Origin: Sinotaia quadrata
Lineage: Eukaryota; Mollusca; Gastropoda; Architaenioglossa; Viviparidae
Reading direction: 5' to 3'
Length of the DNA: 64,000 nucleotides
NCBI GenBank assembly: GCA_028829895.1
Contig: CM054181.1
Span: 8,234,001-8,298,000, forward strand
A model generated the notes under the pieces. It saw only the letters and a program-made list of their open reading frames with translations. It was not told the DNA's origin and ran no database searches. How positions within the stretch are numbered: the stretch's first letter is position 1; each line of letters opens with the position of its first letter. Below, piece after piece: positions 1 to 10,650 of the stretch. The position numbers were made by a program, and so were the translations under genes.

Positions 1-161
1 TGTATACCTTTCTCATTGTCTATGTCTGAACATCTAGTAGACAACATATTGCGAGCTAATTAACAGAAAACTTAATGAGTAGCTTAAATATACATTACAT
101 TAGACTACTCACCATATCTCTAGTAAAACACGTGAGTATGTTATAAATATACGTATACAAA

Positions 162-306
162 TGACTAAAAATAAGATCTGTGTAAATATATGTACATTAG
201 TGGCTAAAATACGATCTGTATAAATATATGTAAACTAGTGGCTAAAAATAAGATCTGTAAACATAAGTAAACAAGTGATTAAAATAAGATCTGTATAAAT
301 ATAACA
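162..306. repeat. Degenerate ~40-bp tandem repeat, 4 copies
   Basis: Units share a CTAAAAATAAGATCTGT-like core followed by an AT-rich tail. Starts near 163, 204, 242 and 278 give periods of 37-41 bp. Substitutions and small indels between units indicate an old array. Confidence 0.75.
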
Positions 307-1179
307 TTAGGTTATTCATTGGATGTCTAGTAGAAAACATTTATCACATTATTCTTCTGAGTTGATTACTGGTAGAAAATATATATATATGTCTAATAAA
401 ATATTATTAGGTTGTTCATTCTTTTAATGCTTGGCCTGTGTTTGCAGTATTAGTATCTGTTATTTTTATTCCACATCTGTCTGTCTTTTACCTATTCTCT
501 CCGTTTTCTTTTTTTCCTCTCTCTCTCTCCCGAAGCAAAGTTTCGGATCCTGATAAACACACCCAGTTTTCTCCCGTGACTTCCCAGATTCTGCCTGCTT
601 CTCTCCCCTCCTGTTCCCAGTCCAAACATTCATTCTCCAGCTTGAAGCTAAACCTCACATCCCTGCCCTATCGCTTGCAATCAGAAACTTTTTTTTCTCG
701 TCGTTTGTCTGCGCAAGCATCTTTCAGGTGTAATTGCAAGCGTGCCATCTCGTTCATCTCTACTTCTAAGTGGAACGTGTTTTATTCCAGGCAAGGGCAG
801 CAGTAAACTACAGGACGTAACTACCGCTCAGGCCCAAGTGGGAAGGACTTTACAGGAGGTGACGACCGGCTTTCAAAACTAAAAGAAAAACAAGAACACG
901 CGTTTATGTGCTAGTTGGCTTCTCATAACATACTAATTCATCTTTTTTATTTTCATTTTATTTGTTGTGCTTTTTAAAAAAGAAAGTGCTGTATGCGTTT
1001 CTTTTCAAAATAAAAAGCAAGAAAATAGAACTTATATTTTCCAAACACAAATCATTATTTCAGAATAAATTCAAATTATATTAACAATTACATGTTTATC
1101 TTTTAATTAGATGGTCATTCTCGGAAATTTCGGATGGCACCATGAAACAAAATCATTGCCGTAGTTGTGTTCGCCAGCG
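307..1179. other. Unique AT-rich stretch, no gene seen
   Basis: A CT-rich tract lies at about 460-535. The one open frame (438-806, +) runs through this tract, is rich in Ser/Phe/Leu because of it, and shows no domain or motif I recognise. I do not call it a gene. Confidence 0.6.
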
Positions 1180-1530
1180 GTTTCATAATTCACCGTTCAC
1201 TGATGTACACAGCTCTGTTTGCTATGGTTTCATAATCCACCGTTCACTGATGTACACAGCTCTGTTTGCTATGGTAACATAATCCACCGTTCACTGATGG
1301 ACACAGCTCTGTTTGCTAGTGGTAACATAATCTACCGTTCACTGATGGACACAGCTCTGTTTGCTAGTGGTAACATAATCCACCGTTCACTGATGGACAC
1401 AGTTCTGTTTACTATGGTAACATAATCTACCGTTCAATGATGGACACAGCCTTGTTCGCTAATGGTAACATAATCCACAATTCAGTGATGGATACAAACA
1501 TGCTTTCGCTTGCAGTAACATAATCCATAT
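1180..1530. repeat. 47-48 bp tandem repeat, about 7 copies
   Basis: Each unit carries ATAATCCACCGTTCACTGAT followed by an ACACAGCTCTGTTTGCTA-type stretch. TGATG anchors at 1201, 1248 and 1295 give 47 bp; later units add one base (GCTAGTGG). Divergence rises toward the right end, where the array grades into the next one. Confidence 0.88.
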
Positions 1531-1535
1531 ATAGT

Positions 1536-1800
1536 GCAAGACAGCCTTGTTCACTAGTCAACAAATAATCCATATTGATTGCATCACAGCCTTGTTCACT
1601 AGTCAACCAATAATATAATCCGTATTGAGTGCATCACAGCCTTGTTCACTAGTCAACAAATAATCCATACTGATTGCATCACAGCCTTGTTCACTAGTCA
1701 ACAAATAATCCGTATTGAGTGCATCACAGCCTTGTTCACTAGCGGTAACGTAATTTGCCTTACGATGCAAGACACAGTCTTATAGCTAGTGATTATGTAA
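1536..1800. repeat. 45-50 bp tandem repeat, about 5 copies
   Basis: The anchor GCATCACAGCC occurs at 1581, 1631, 1676 and 1721 (periods 50, 45, 45), each followed by TTGTTCACTAGTCAACAAAT. The flanking units keep CAGCCTTGTTC from the preceding 47-bp array, so the two arrays probably share an ancestor. Confidence 0.87.
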
Positions 1801-1867
1801 TCCACTTTTAAAGCAAGACACAACACTAATCTGTTATTTTAATGGTATGTGGTTTAGGAGACTAGGT

Positions 1868-1951
1868 ATATTTATGGTATATTTATGGTATGTTTATGGT
1901 ATATTTATGGTATGTTTATGGTATGTTTATGGTATATTTATGGTATGTTTA
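1868..1951. repeat. 10-bp tandem repeat (TTTATGGTAT), ~8 copies
   Basis: TTTATGGTAT and TTTATGGTATG variants alternate without interruption. Confidence 0.9.
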
Positions 1952-2970
1952 CTCTTGATGGTTCCGAAGATGGTTTATGACATCTTCACCCTGCTCTTAT
2001 TTAAAGACAGTTTGTGTTAGGTTCAGTCTTGATGTTTTAGAAGATGGTTTATGGCGCCTTCACATTGCTGGTATGTAGAGACACACTTTATTGCATGTTT
2101 ATTCATGACGGTTTGCAGACAGATGCGAGACATGGCAGTCTTGTTATGTAGGGGTGTTCAGTCTAAATATTTGTGGATTTTTATCGGTTTATTTGCACTT
2201 GGAAATAGTTTATTGCATAATAATGAACTCCGCTGTTCTTGTAGGTGTATGCACGTTTGTGGTATATTTAATATTTTTGCGTTTGAAGGCAAGACACCAA
2301 GGTATATGATTATTCTTGTTGTATATGGAGACAACAGAAAACAGTTTAAAACAGAAAGGACCGTTTACCTACGTTGAGGTCAAGGTCAGTCTTGTGCTTG
2401 GAAAAAGAAACAGATTACGAACAGTAAGGCCAGTCGTGGTGCCCTTGGCAAAGGGCAGTTTACCGACACTTATGTCAAGGTCAGTCTTTGCTGCTCTTGG
2501 AAAAAAGCTTATTTATAATTCTTTTCGTGTGACAGTTTTAACTGTAGTGAGTTGTCATGCAGATTAACTAAATTAACTCTGTTGATTGGAACGACTAACC
2601 ACGTCATGTTGTGAACACTAAGCACTCCTATGAAAATGAATTATGAATTACCTGAAAGACTAGCTTCCCCACAAAATATTACAAAAGAATTATTTTTAAA
2701 GTTTATTTAGTTCTTACTCGATGGAGATGCCAGATATACTCGTCAGGCTCTTTGGGGGTGAGTTTTTAGAAACAAATTTGCAATTTTGTGTTTGTTTATT
2801 TGTTTGATTTTCAAGGACGTCAATTCAACTCGAGCAACACCAGTATTACCCAAAACGAGTACTTTATGCTTTGTGTGACCTTTGCCCTTTGCTCTAAAGT
2901 GTTCTGATGTCATTGAAGGAGAAAGATAAATAAAAATATAAATGCATAAGGGTACACCCGAACAGACACG
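1952..2970. other. Mostly unique; one degenerate ~73-bp duplication
   Basis: Two diverged copies of a TCTTGATG...GAAGATGGTTTATG...CTTCAC segment start near 1954 and 2027. Short diverged echoes continue to about 2500 (repeated AAGGTCAGTCTTG near 2382 and 2478). No coding or RNA feature is recognisable. Confidence 0.55.
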
Positions 2971-2974
2971 TAAA

Positions 2975-3200
2975 AGCCATGTGCACGCACGCACACGCAC
3001 ACATATACACATACACATATATATATATATATATTACACACAAATATACATACATACTCACACATATATACACATGTACGCGCATGGATACACATATACA
3101 CTCACACACATACACGCATATATACACATGTACGTTCATGACACACATATACACTGTACATCAGTACATTCATAAGTATACAAATACTTAAAATGAACAT
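2975..3200. repeat. CA/TA compound microsatellite
   Basis: Interleaved CACA, CATA and TATATA runs with a TACACATG(T)AC motif. The two-base composition opens frames on both strands rich in Tyr/Ile/His/Cys, which are compositional artefacts. Confidence 0.9.
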
Positions 3201-3342
3201 TGCATACCATTGCTGTACGCAAACACAAATACATTCACGAACACACGGATATATTAAATGTATGGAATACACACGTAAGAAAACATATATAATCTTGATC
3301 TAGAAAATAGTTAAATTAATTAATCAAATTTTATTACTCTGA

Positions 3343-3624
3343 ATAGCGTTCAATATGAACCTTTAAGTCAATGAATATAATACAGTTAAATAGCGTTCAA
3401 TATGAACCTTTAAGTCAATGAATATAATACAGTTAAATAGCGTTCAATATGAACCTTTAAGTCAATGAATATAATACAGTTAAATAGCGTTCAATATGAA
3501 CCTTTAAGTCAATGAATATAATACAGTTAAATAGCGTTCAATATGAACCTTTAAGTCAATGAATATAATACAGTTAAATAGCGTTCAATATGAACCTTTA
3601 AGTCAATGAATATAATACAGTTAA
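3343..3624. repeat. 47-bp tandem repeat, exactly 6 near-identical copies
   Basis: 282 bp = 6 x 47 with no indel seen. The unit begins ATAGCGTTCAATATGAACCT and ends ATACAGTTAA. TTCAATATGAA inside the unit is an 11-bp interrupted palindrome. The lack of divergence marks this as a recent expansion. Confidence 0.97.
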
Positions 3625-3729
3625 AAAAATAATACCGTAACAGAAGGCAAACAAAAATATTTCATTAATTACTTTTTGATATATGGAAGTGCATCAGTTC
3701 AATTACAGTAAAGTTCAGTTAGCTTACAC

Positions 3730-4125
3730 ACCTTCATATAGTTATAACACACCCACCAGTCATGAAGACATTCCAATAAATAGGCTTACACAAACCCACC
3801 AGTCATACAGACTTTCAAATTTATAAACCCACTTCCATACAGATCTTCATATAAACAGGCCTACACACACTCATCAGTCACAGAGACCTTCGCATAAATG
3901 ACCTTTACAAATCACTATCACAATGACCTTCATATGAATAGGCCAAACAGACCTTCATTTAAAAAAGCTTCATATAAAAATCATGTCATACAGACCTTCG
4001 TATAAATAGGCCTATATAAACTCACCAATCATACAGACCGTTGTATAAATAGGCTTACATAAAATTTACAGTCATACAGACCATATAAAAAGGTCTACAA
4101 CACACACACACCAGTCATACTGACT
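3730..4125. repeat. Old degenerate ~40-45 bp array
   Basis: Recurrent CACCAGTCATACAGAC followed by TTCATATAAATAGGC and a TACACAAA-like piece, with many indels. About 9 units can be traced by eye. Confidence 0.7.
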
Positions 4126-4397
4126 CACTGAAAATTATTGTAATTACATGCACGATATGAGCATTATAGGAAAATTAAGGAACAGACAGCAGTAGTTTTA
4201 GGAGTGGGGCACCCCAAGAAGTCCGGGATCGATTTCAGTTGAAAGTGAACGAGAGGGGGGAAGGGGGTTTTAATAAACCCAAAAAGTTTAAGGGCGACTT
4301 TTAGCTCTTCTGTAAAACGTAGCCTTGAACACTTAAGACACGTTTCTTGACGGCGATTTAAAATACAAATTCTTTCTGCCATCATTAATGTTTCCAT

Positions 4398-4640
4398 CCT
4401 CAAGTTTACGAATATTTGTTTCTCTTTATATGTTATTTTTAGTTTCGAATCTCTGTCAGGTTGGATTGGGGCGTCTCGTCATAGCCGTTTGTAATTGTAA
4501 TGATTTAAATGTTTCTTAAACGTAAATACCCGTGACGCCTGACACCGATGAGTGTGGATGGACGTGTGGGTGGCCACGTTAGGGTTTTAAGTATTTTTAC
4601 AACATCTTTTTAAAAAAAACCCATACCACAGTGACATCAA
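4398..4640 (+). repeat. Interspersed repeat family B, copy 1
   Basis: This segment aligns by eye with 15925-16105. Shared landmarks in order: a TATTTGTTT...TGTTATTTTT start, GTCAGGT, a GTCTCGTC(A/G)TAGCCGTTTG block, TAATTGTAATG, a TGACRCCTGACACCG block, and an end reading ACATCTTT...AAAACCCA..CCACAG. Copy 1 has a few extra bases between blocks. No coding frame spans it. Its size suggests a SINE or a fragment of a larger element, but I see no clear tRNA promoter boxes in it. Confidence 0.72.
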
Positions 4641-5630
4641 CACGCTGAGTTCCGACAAAAAGAAAACGATGACCCTCTTTAGAGTTGAGAAATGTTGCAT
4701 TGGGCTTCCAACCACAATTAAGGCTTTAGCAGTTAGCTTATTGTCGTGCAAGCGTGTCACTTACGTGACTTTGAATTTATGTGATGTGCTTCTTGAAGTT
4801 AATTCTGCTCCATTGGAGTGTAGGTCTGTACCTACACTGAAAATATTTTCATATCCTAGCTTTAAAAAAAAAAAATGGTAATTATTTTGATAAGTCGTAT
4901 GCATATATTTTCAGTACATTGTGCGGATAACGAATAAGACGGCAACTTATTTTTGGATAAATGTTTGTGACGTATAATTTAACCTTCCAACAACCATTGG
5001 ATTTTTTTGTCCTTTCCTTGTGCGAAGTAGTAGTGCAGACAACGGCCGTCAGTCATCATATTTGACATTTATAAATGCTAGGCAAGCGAGTAAGGGCCTA
5101 GTGTCAATTTGTGTGCATGGAATGGTTCGACATTTGAAACCAGTCAATCTTTTTTTTAAAAAATGTATAAGTTTAATTACCCAACCTAAGGATAGTATCA
5201 TGTCCCATGGGAACAATAACCACATTTAACACAAGGTTTATTTTCTAAGTCATTATAGGGTGCTTTTTGTGGCACTCTGACACATACAACTTAATTACGT
5301 CATTTCGTAACTGGTGACGGCTACAGAATGCACTAGTGATATTTTAACCCTTCATATGGTATAATACTCTCAAGGAAGTGTTAACAACGATTACTCGATG
5401 CACTTGTTTTGTTTTAACCCTTCTGTTTGTATAATATTCACAAGAAAAAGTGTTAACAAGGGTTATGTGCACTGTTGATATTTGACTCTTTAATAAGAAG
5501 AGTGTTTAAAAACAAGTGGTGAAGAGAGTTACCATGACACGTCGATGGAAGTTACCCCTTTAAGCTAGTGATTGACAGGGGAGCTATATATCATCAATAA
5601 AAAAAATATGGAAGGTGTTTAACCCTTCAA
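4641..5630. other. Unique sequence with a degenerate ~70-bp motif
   Basis: From about 5338 the motif TTTTAACCCTTC...TATAATA...CACAAG...AGTGTTAACAA recurs twice, with further TTTAACCTTT-type echoes at about 5610, 6280 and 6435. This is probably a very old array. No gene is recognisable. Confidence 0.5.
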
Positions 5631-5631
5631 T

Positions 5632-6262
5632 ATCAATGTCAGGTCAACGTGTAGCAATGTCAAGTTCTAGGTATAGTATTGACAAGATAAAGATACAGCA
5701 ATGTAAAGGTATAGATACAACAATGTCAAGGTATAGATACAGCAAAAAATGTAAAGGTATAGATACAGCAATGTAAAGGTATAGATACAGTAATGTCAAG
5801 GTATAGATTCAACAATGTCTAGGTACATATACAGCAATATAAAGGTATAGAACTATAGATACAGCAATGCAAAGGTATTGATAGAAAAATGTCAATGTAT
5901 AAACACAGTAATGTCAATGTATAGATACAGAAATGTCAATGTATAGATACAGCAATGTCAAGGTATAGATACAATAATGTCAAGGTATAGAAACAACAAT
6001 ATCAAAGTCTACGTACATCAATGTCAAGATATAGATACAGCAATGACATTGGTACATGTACATTAATGTCAAGGTATAGATACAGCAATGGGGAGGGACA
6101 TTGGTACATATACATCAATGTCAAGGTACAGATACAGCAATGTCAATGTCTACGTACAGCAATGTCAATGTATACGTAAAGCAATGTCAATGTATACGTA
6201 AAGCAGTGTCAAGGTATAGATAAAGCAATGTTAAGATCTACGTACAGCAATGTCAAGGCTAG
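5632..6262. repeat. ~22-bp tandem repeat, ~25-28 degenerate copies
   Basis: The unit is close to AGCAATGTCAAGGTATAGAT plus AC. Frequent substitutions (GGTATAGATA, GTCTACGTA, AAGGTATAGA) and several deletions make it a long, old array. Confidence 0.88.
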
Positions 6263-6628
6263 GAAGAATTCATGGCGCATTGGTAGTGTTTAACCTTTCC
6301 ATCAGTAGAAATTTATACACACAGCAAGAGAGAACAAGTGTTAACGTGTTGCGCTTTTGGTATTTTAATCTTTCAGACAACCATTGTGTTCCCAAGCAAA
6401 CGATGATCAGTGTTGCACCAAGACGTGGAATATTTTAACCTTTAACCTTCACTCTATTTCCTACCAAGCAAGTGATAATCTGCATTATGTCGTGCTCTTC
6501 AATATTTGAACCCTTTACTCAGTGTTGCATTTCAAGGGCAAATTCGTTATTGTAAAAAATGCACCCATTACTGTTGTGACTTGTGTTACAGTTTAGGTTA
6601 ATGTTTTTGTTCAAGGCCAAATTTCGCT
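6263..6628. other. No gene seen
   Basis: Contains further echoes of the TTTAACCTTT/AGTGTTAAC motif seen at 5338-5640. A short open frame at 6250-6438 starts inside the preceding array and has no recognisable content. Confidence 0.5.
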
Positions 6629-6778
6629 TAACTCTGGTATTATTTTAAATTACAAGCTAGTAATGTATTTCAACATTAACTCCAGTATTATCTTAAATTA
6701 CAAGTTAGTGATGTATTTCAACATTAACTCCAGTATTATCTTAAATTACAAGCTAGTGATGTATTTCAACATTAACGA
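6629..6778. repeat. 48-bp tandem repeat, 3 copies
   Basis: ACTCYRGTATTAT anchors occur at 6631, 6679 and 6727. Each unit continues AAATTACAAGCTAGTGATGT and ends TTTCAACATTA. Confidence 0.93.
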
Positions 6779-6917
6779 ATCACTAAATGTCAAGTTATAA
6801 TCGCCTGACTTCAGTTGCTATTGAGTCCAGTTTCTCTGCAAAAGAAACAAAAACAAAAACAACAGACCGATTAATGATGGACTAATATCATTCTAACTTA
6901 AGTTACAATACAGTGAC

Positions 6918-7090
6918 ATTGTTTATAAGAACAAAACAAAAACAGCAGTCCATTAAATATCACTCTGACAATTACATGTTCATAAGAACAAAACAAAAAA
7001 ACTGTCCATTACACATCGCTCTGACAAAGACATGTTCATAACAACAAAACAAGACAACAGTCCATTCTTACGCATCGACCTGACTTGATG
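6918..7090. repeat. 56-57 bp tandem repeat, 3 copies
   Basis: ATAAGAACAAAAC-type anchors at 6925, 6982 and 7038 are followed by CAGTCCATT and CTCTGACAA...ACATGTTC. Confidence 0.85.
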
Positions 7091-7624
7091 ACTCTGACAA
7101 CTTCGAATTTTAGGAGAAAAGAAACAGCACGGATGACGGCGCACTAAATGACCTTTCTGCACTCTCGTATATAATTGCTATAATGTATCGAAGTTGTTTT
7201 CTGCTGCCCCAAAAATCTATCAGTCGATATTTGGGACATACATTAATATTTTTCGAACGCCAGCTCGGACCCACCCCACCCCCCGCTAAAAAATTGGGCT
7301 AAGGTTACTTCCGCCGCTCATAGCCCATGGAAAGGTTACATCATTTTTTTTTTTTTAGCAGATTCATCCATATCACAGACAGACATTGGTATTGTCTATG
7401 TTCTATGTTCTATGTTCTATGTCTATGTTCTAGTCTATGAGAAGAACACATTTTAGAACGTTGTTCACGCTGGGTTGCACAAATTGCTGATTTCTTCTCA
7501 ATGTCGATAGACGTAAATTTATTAAAGTTATAGTTGGGTTTTTTCCTCCATTTTTTTTTCCATCGTGCGTTTTGCTCATTATAGTATAACACATTGTTCA
7601 CGTGCTGCATCGCTTGTGAGTGTA
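7091..7624. other. Unique sequence, no gene seen
   Basis: Holds a short run of TCTATGT repeats (about 7397-7440), a C-rich patch near 7270-7285 and poly-T tracts. No RNA or coding feature is recognisable. Confidence 0.55.
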
Positions 7625-7780
7625 CAGTATTATAAGTTTACTTACAGTATTGTGTGTAAGTTTACTTACAGTATTGTGTGTAATTTTACTTACAGTATTG
7701 TGTGTAAGTTTACTTACAGTATTGTGTGTAAGTTTACTTACAGTATTGTGTGTAATTTCGTAGCAGGTGAACTCATGATT
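7625..7780. repeat. 24-bp tandem repeat next to the hAT element
   Basis: CTTACAGTATTGTGTGTAAG units at 7641, 7665 and so on (about 5.5 copies). The last unit runs into GTAGCAGGTGAACTCATGAT. The terminal 40 bp (7741-7780) recur with about six mismatches at 10611-10650 on the other side of the element. The 24-bp period, a multiple of three, opens artefact frames on both strands. Confidence 0.92.
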
Positions 7781-7795
7781 AGGGCACACGATTTA

Positions 7796-7886
7796 CCGCG
7801 GCCCGCGGAATTTAACGCCACGCCGCGGAATTTAGAGTTTTGCCGCGGTAAAGCGCCACGCTGCGGAATTAACCTAACTACCGCGG
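7796..7886. other. Cluster of CCGCGG subterminal repeats (left end of hAT element)
   Basis: CCGCGG occurs at 7796, 7803, 7823, 7843 and 7881, with a CTGCGG variant at 7861; three of these read CGGAATT. The same motif marks the right end at 10558 and 10581. Repeated short motifs near the ends are typical transposase-binding regions of hAT elements (family knowledge); binding here is inferred. Confidence 0.6.
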
Positions 7887-8369
7887 AAAATACCAAATCT
7901 TAATGAAATCTCACCATTTGAGGCATATTAGTATGATTAGTTTTGATTACTTCCTTCTTTAGCCTATTGCATCATCTCGTTACGTCATTAGCCCTTCCGT
8001 GAGAAGAGTAAATATTAATTTTTTTATGTTGATTTATAGCATTGGTGGTACTTGTAACAATTTAAAAATCGATTTATAGGCTGTGGTAACAATTTGACCA
8101 TCGTGTGCTTTACAATCAATTAGGCTTATTTAAATTCAGTAAAATTAATCTTTGTGCATGGCCAATAACAATAACAAGCAACGCAATAAAACTGCAGTGA
8201 ATATTGGACCGGAACAGCGAGTTAAAGAATTTGTACAGAATAGATTCTACACTGAAGGGGTTTACTGTGGTGTAAGACTTGTAACGAACAAGTCCATCAT
8301 GATAGACTCCAGACATTAACTGATCATCTGGGGACAAAAAAAAGCACACAGAGCGTGCAAATAACGACA

Positions 8370-8500
8370 ATGTGAGGCCACGAATGACCGCACAAGCAGC
8401 AAACGACAAAGTACTATTACCGGGTGCAGTGAACAACACGAGGCCAAGAATGACCCCACAAGCAGCAGACGACAAAGTACTATTACCGGGTGCATTGAAC
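8370..8500 (+). repeat. 66-bp in-frame duplication inside transposase pseudogene
   Basis: GAGGCCACGAATGACC and GAGGCCAAGAATGACC start copies at about 8376 and 8442. Both copies end ACTATTACCGGGTGCA. Sixty-six is a multiple of three, so this duplication alone would not have broken the frame. Confidence 0.9.
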
Positions 8501-8649
8501 GATCAACTGCTGCAACTGCTGCCAAAGATACGTTAGTGATGGAACTGGTTGAAGCATTTATGGCAGCCAATATACCGCTGGAGAAGGTTGACAACCCTAC
8601 CATGCGTAGTTTTATGCAGAAGAACCTGAAGGGCGGTAGTTGACTCTCG

Positions 8650-8756
8650 CAGGCTAATACACTTAGGGAACTATACGTTACAAGAATTTTCAACCAACAA
8701 CAGGCTAATACACTTAGGGAACTAACTATACGTTACAAGAATTTTCAACCAACAAC
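8650..8756 (+). repeat. 51/56-bp duplication inside transposase pseudogene
   Basis: CAGGCTAATACACTTAGGGA starts at 8650 and 8701, and a third CAGGCTAAT at 8757 continues into unique coding sequence. The second unit has an extra ACTA that shifts the frame. Confidence 0.9.
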
Positions 8757-8944
8757 AGGCTAATATAATAGCGAAGCTAGCCGGACAGAAAGTGGTCGTT
8801 ATTGCCGATGAAACAACGGATATTGTTGGACGTTGTGCTGTGAATGTGCTTATTCAACCGCTCAATGCTTTTAAACCAGATGAATGCACAGCAATGTTAG
8901 TGAACACAGAATTTTTAACCGAAGTGAACAATGTCAGCATTACG

Positions 8945-9309
8945 CAGCTAATTATCCGTTCTCTGACTGAGGTTAATGTGCGCTTCAATGACGTTGAGGC
9001 GTTTGTTACGGATAATACAGCTAATTATCCGTACTCTGACTGAGGTTAATGTGCGCTTCAATGACGTTGAGGCGTTTGCTACAGATAATACAGCTAATTA
9101 TCCATACTCTGACTGAAGTTAATGTGCGCTTCAATGACGTTGAGGCGTTTGCTACAGATAATACAGCTAATTATCCATACTCTGACTGAAGTTAATGTGC
9201 GCTTCAATGACGTTGAGGCGTTTGCTACAGATAATACAGCTAATTATCCATACTCTGACTGAAGTTAATGTGCGCTTCAATGACGTTGAGGCGTTTGCTA
9301 CAGATAATA
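8945..9309 (+). repeat. 73-bp tandem repeat x5 inside transposase pseudogene
   Basis: CAGCTAATTATCC anchors at 8945, 9018, 9091, 9164 and 9237, with the next CAGCTAAT at 9310: five units of exactly 73 bp. Units 3-5 look identical; units 1 and 2 differ at a few bases. The ancestral gene would have one unit. Four extra units (292 bp) shift the frame by one. Confidence 0.97.
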
Positions 9310-9578
9310 CAGCTAATATGAAAAAATGATTTCGTGACGGTTTGCGAGGAATACTGCCAAATGCTGTTCATGTCACATGTTGGGACCACATCCTGTCATT
9401 AGTTGGAGAAGAGTTTCGTGAAGCACTACGATTTTGCGATATGCTGGCTGCTTCTGTCAAGGTCATACTCTCCAAAGCACCACGACGTCGTGCTAGATAT
9501 CTTCATCATCTACGACAAATGAAAGTTGAAAAGGCAGTCGTGCCGCCAACTCCAGTCAGCACAAGATGGAACTCTTAG

Positions 9579-9690
9579 TTCAAGGCTGTGCTGTATCACG
9601 CTAAGTATCTAGATTATTATATCTCGTTCAAGGCTGTGCTGTATCACGCTGAGTGTCTAGAGATCTAGACCATTAGATCTCGTTCGTTGC
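9579..9690 (+). repeat. 48-bp duplication inside transposase pseudogene
   Basis: TTCAAGGCTGTGCTGTATCA occurs at 9579 and 9627. A smaller TCTAGA-type duplication follows at 9656-9672. It falls in the stretch encoding WNS-FKAVLYHAEYLDYYI remnants. Confidence 0.9.
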
Positions 9691-10610
9691 TACTGAAATC
9701 GAACACAGTGGAGCTACAGTCCAATTAAAGTTGTCGGCGTTGCTGCAAAGTACTGTTAAACTTAACGAGCTGAGAGCTGAACCTGAATTTGTATCTGTTC
9801 ACTGCAAGCCAATTATGAACACTCTGACTTCCTTTGAGGCACAGTCATTCATGGCTGTCGATGTCTACAACAAAGTCTCTGACTTACTGTCTTGCCTGAA
9901 ATCGTCCGGATTTCCAATTACAACCAGCAGCTGTGAAAGTGCAAAGCACAAAGCTGCTGCTAAACTTGAAGAATATTTTGAGGGAAACAAACAGCCGGCA
10001 ATAGACCTATTCAGATTTGTCAGAATATTTGATCCACGGCAGCTAACACTCTTATCGAAGAATTTTGCTGATCATGCACAATCAGTGTCGACAATGATGG
10101 CTGCAACAGATGAATGGCAAGCTTATCTGGACATACCATCTCATGAAGTAATTTCAGCTGATATCGCTGCTTTTTGGCCTGCCTTAGACTTAGAGGACAG
10201 ACTGCCTCGCTTAGCAGCTCTTGCTAAAGTTTACATTGCGTTGCCGATTTCTTCTGTTCGTTCTCAAAATATGGATCGGTGCTGTCACCACTGCGATATT
10301 CGCTGTCACAAGAAAACTTACGAATTTACAGTGCCGTTTTCTTCAACAATAAATACATAATAACTCTAGAAACATTATTCGATATTTTGTTAGAACAATA
10401 TTAGGCCTACATATGTTTCAGCATCGTTTGCCTAAAGCAAATCTGTGGATTAAAATGTGCGGATGTGAACGCTTTGATATATCTATTTGATTATGAATAA
10501 TGATTGATTACTGATTAATAATAAGGGAAAAAATGCATTTATTTTGTTTGGATTACGCCGCGGTATTTGAAAAAAACATGCCGCGGAATTTACGATTTCT
10601 TGCTGACTGA

Positions 10611-10650
10611 CAGTATTTTGTGTAATTTCATACCAGCTGAACTCACAATT
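10611..10650. repeat. Right copy of the 40-bp direct repeat flanking the hAT element
   Basis: CAGTATTTTGTGTAATTTCA...GAACTCACAATT matches 7741-7780 with about six mismatches. The left copy is continuous with the 24-bp array; the right copy is single. It may be a pre-existing host duplication split by the element. Confidence 0.75.

Larger units (their letters stand above)
8158..10404 (+). pseudogene. hAT-type transposase pseudogene with CGGBP1-like zinc finger
   Basis: The reading starts at ATG 8158, but the frame is disrupted near 8274. N-terminal remnant: a BED/CGGBP1-type finger, CKTCN followed by DHLGTKKHTER, which needs a shift in the A-run at 8334-8342. Next comes VMELVEAFMAANIPLEKVDN (about 8541-8600). 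The core reads VVVIADETTD near 8792 and continues in frame to about 9043; the next part is VHVTCWDHILSLVGEEF near 9367, then PTPVSTRWNS near 9550. The final block, 9731-10360, contains AAFWPALDLEDRLPRLAALA and IALPISS. One more frame change then gives FSKYGSVLSPLRYSLSQ and a stop at 10402-10404, the usual hAT dimerisation tail. Breaks: at least three frameshifts, stops near 8643, 9328 and 9577, and four tandem duplications. It cannot encode an active enzyme. Family assignment is firm; the exact hAT clade is not. Confidence 0.88.
7781..10610 (+). mobile_element. Dead hAT-superfamily DNA transposon
   Basis: About 2.8 kb with a broken transposase gene on the + strand. GC-rich ends carry repeated CCGCGG motifs (five within 7796-7886, two at 10558-10586). 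The two ends are imperfectly inverted: the left has CGATTTACCGCGG and the right, read in reverse, has TCGTAAATTCCGCGG. The block is bracketed by a 40-bp direct repeat, far longer than the 8-bp target duplication usual for hAT elements, so the exact termini remain uncertain. hAT assignment rests on the protein remnants. Confidence 0.85.
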
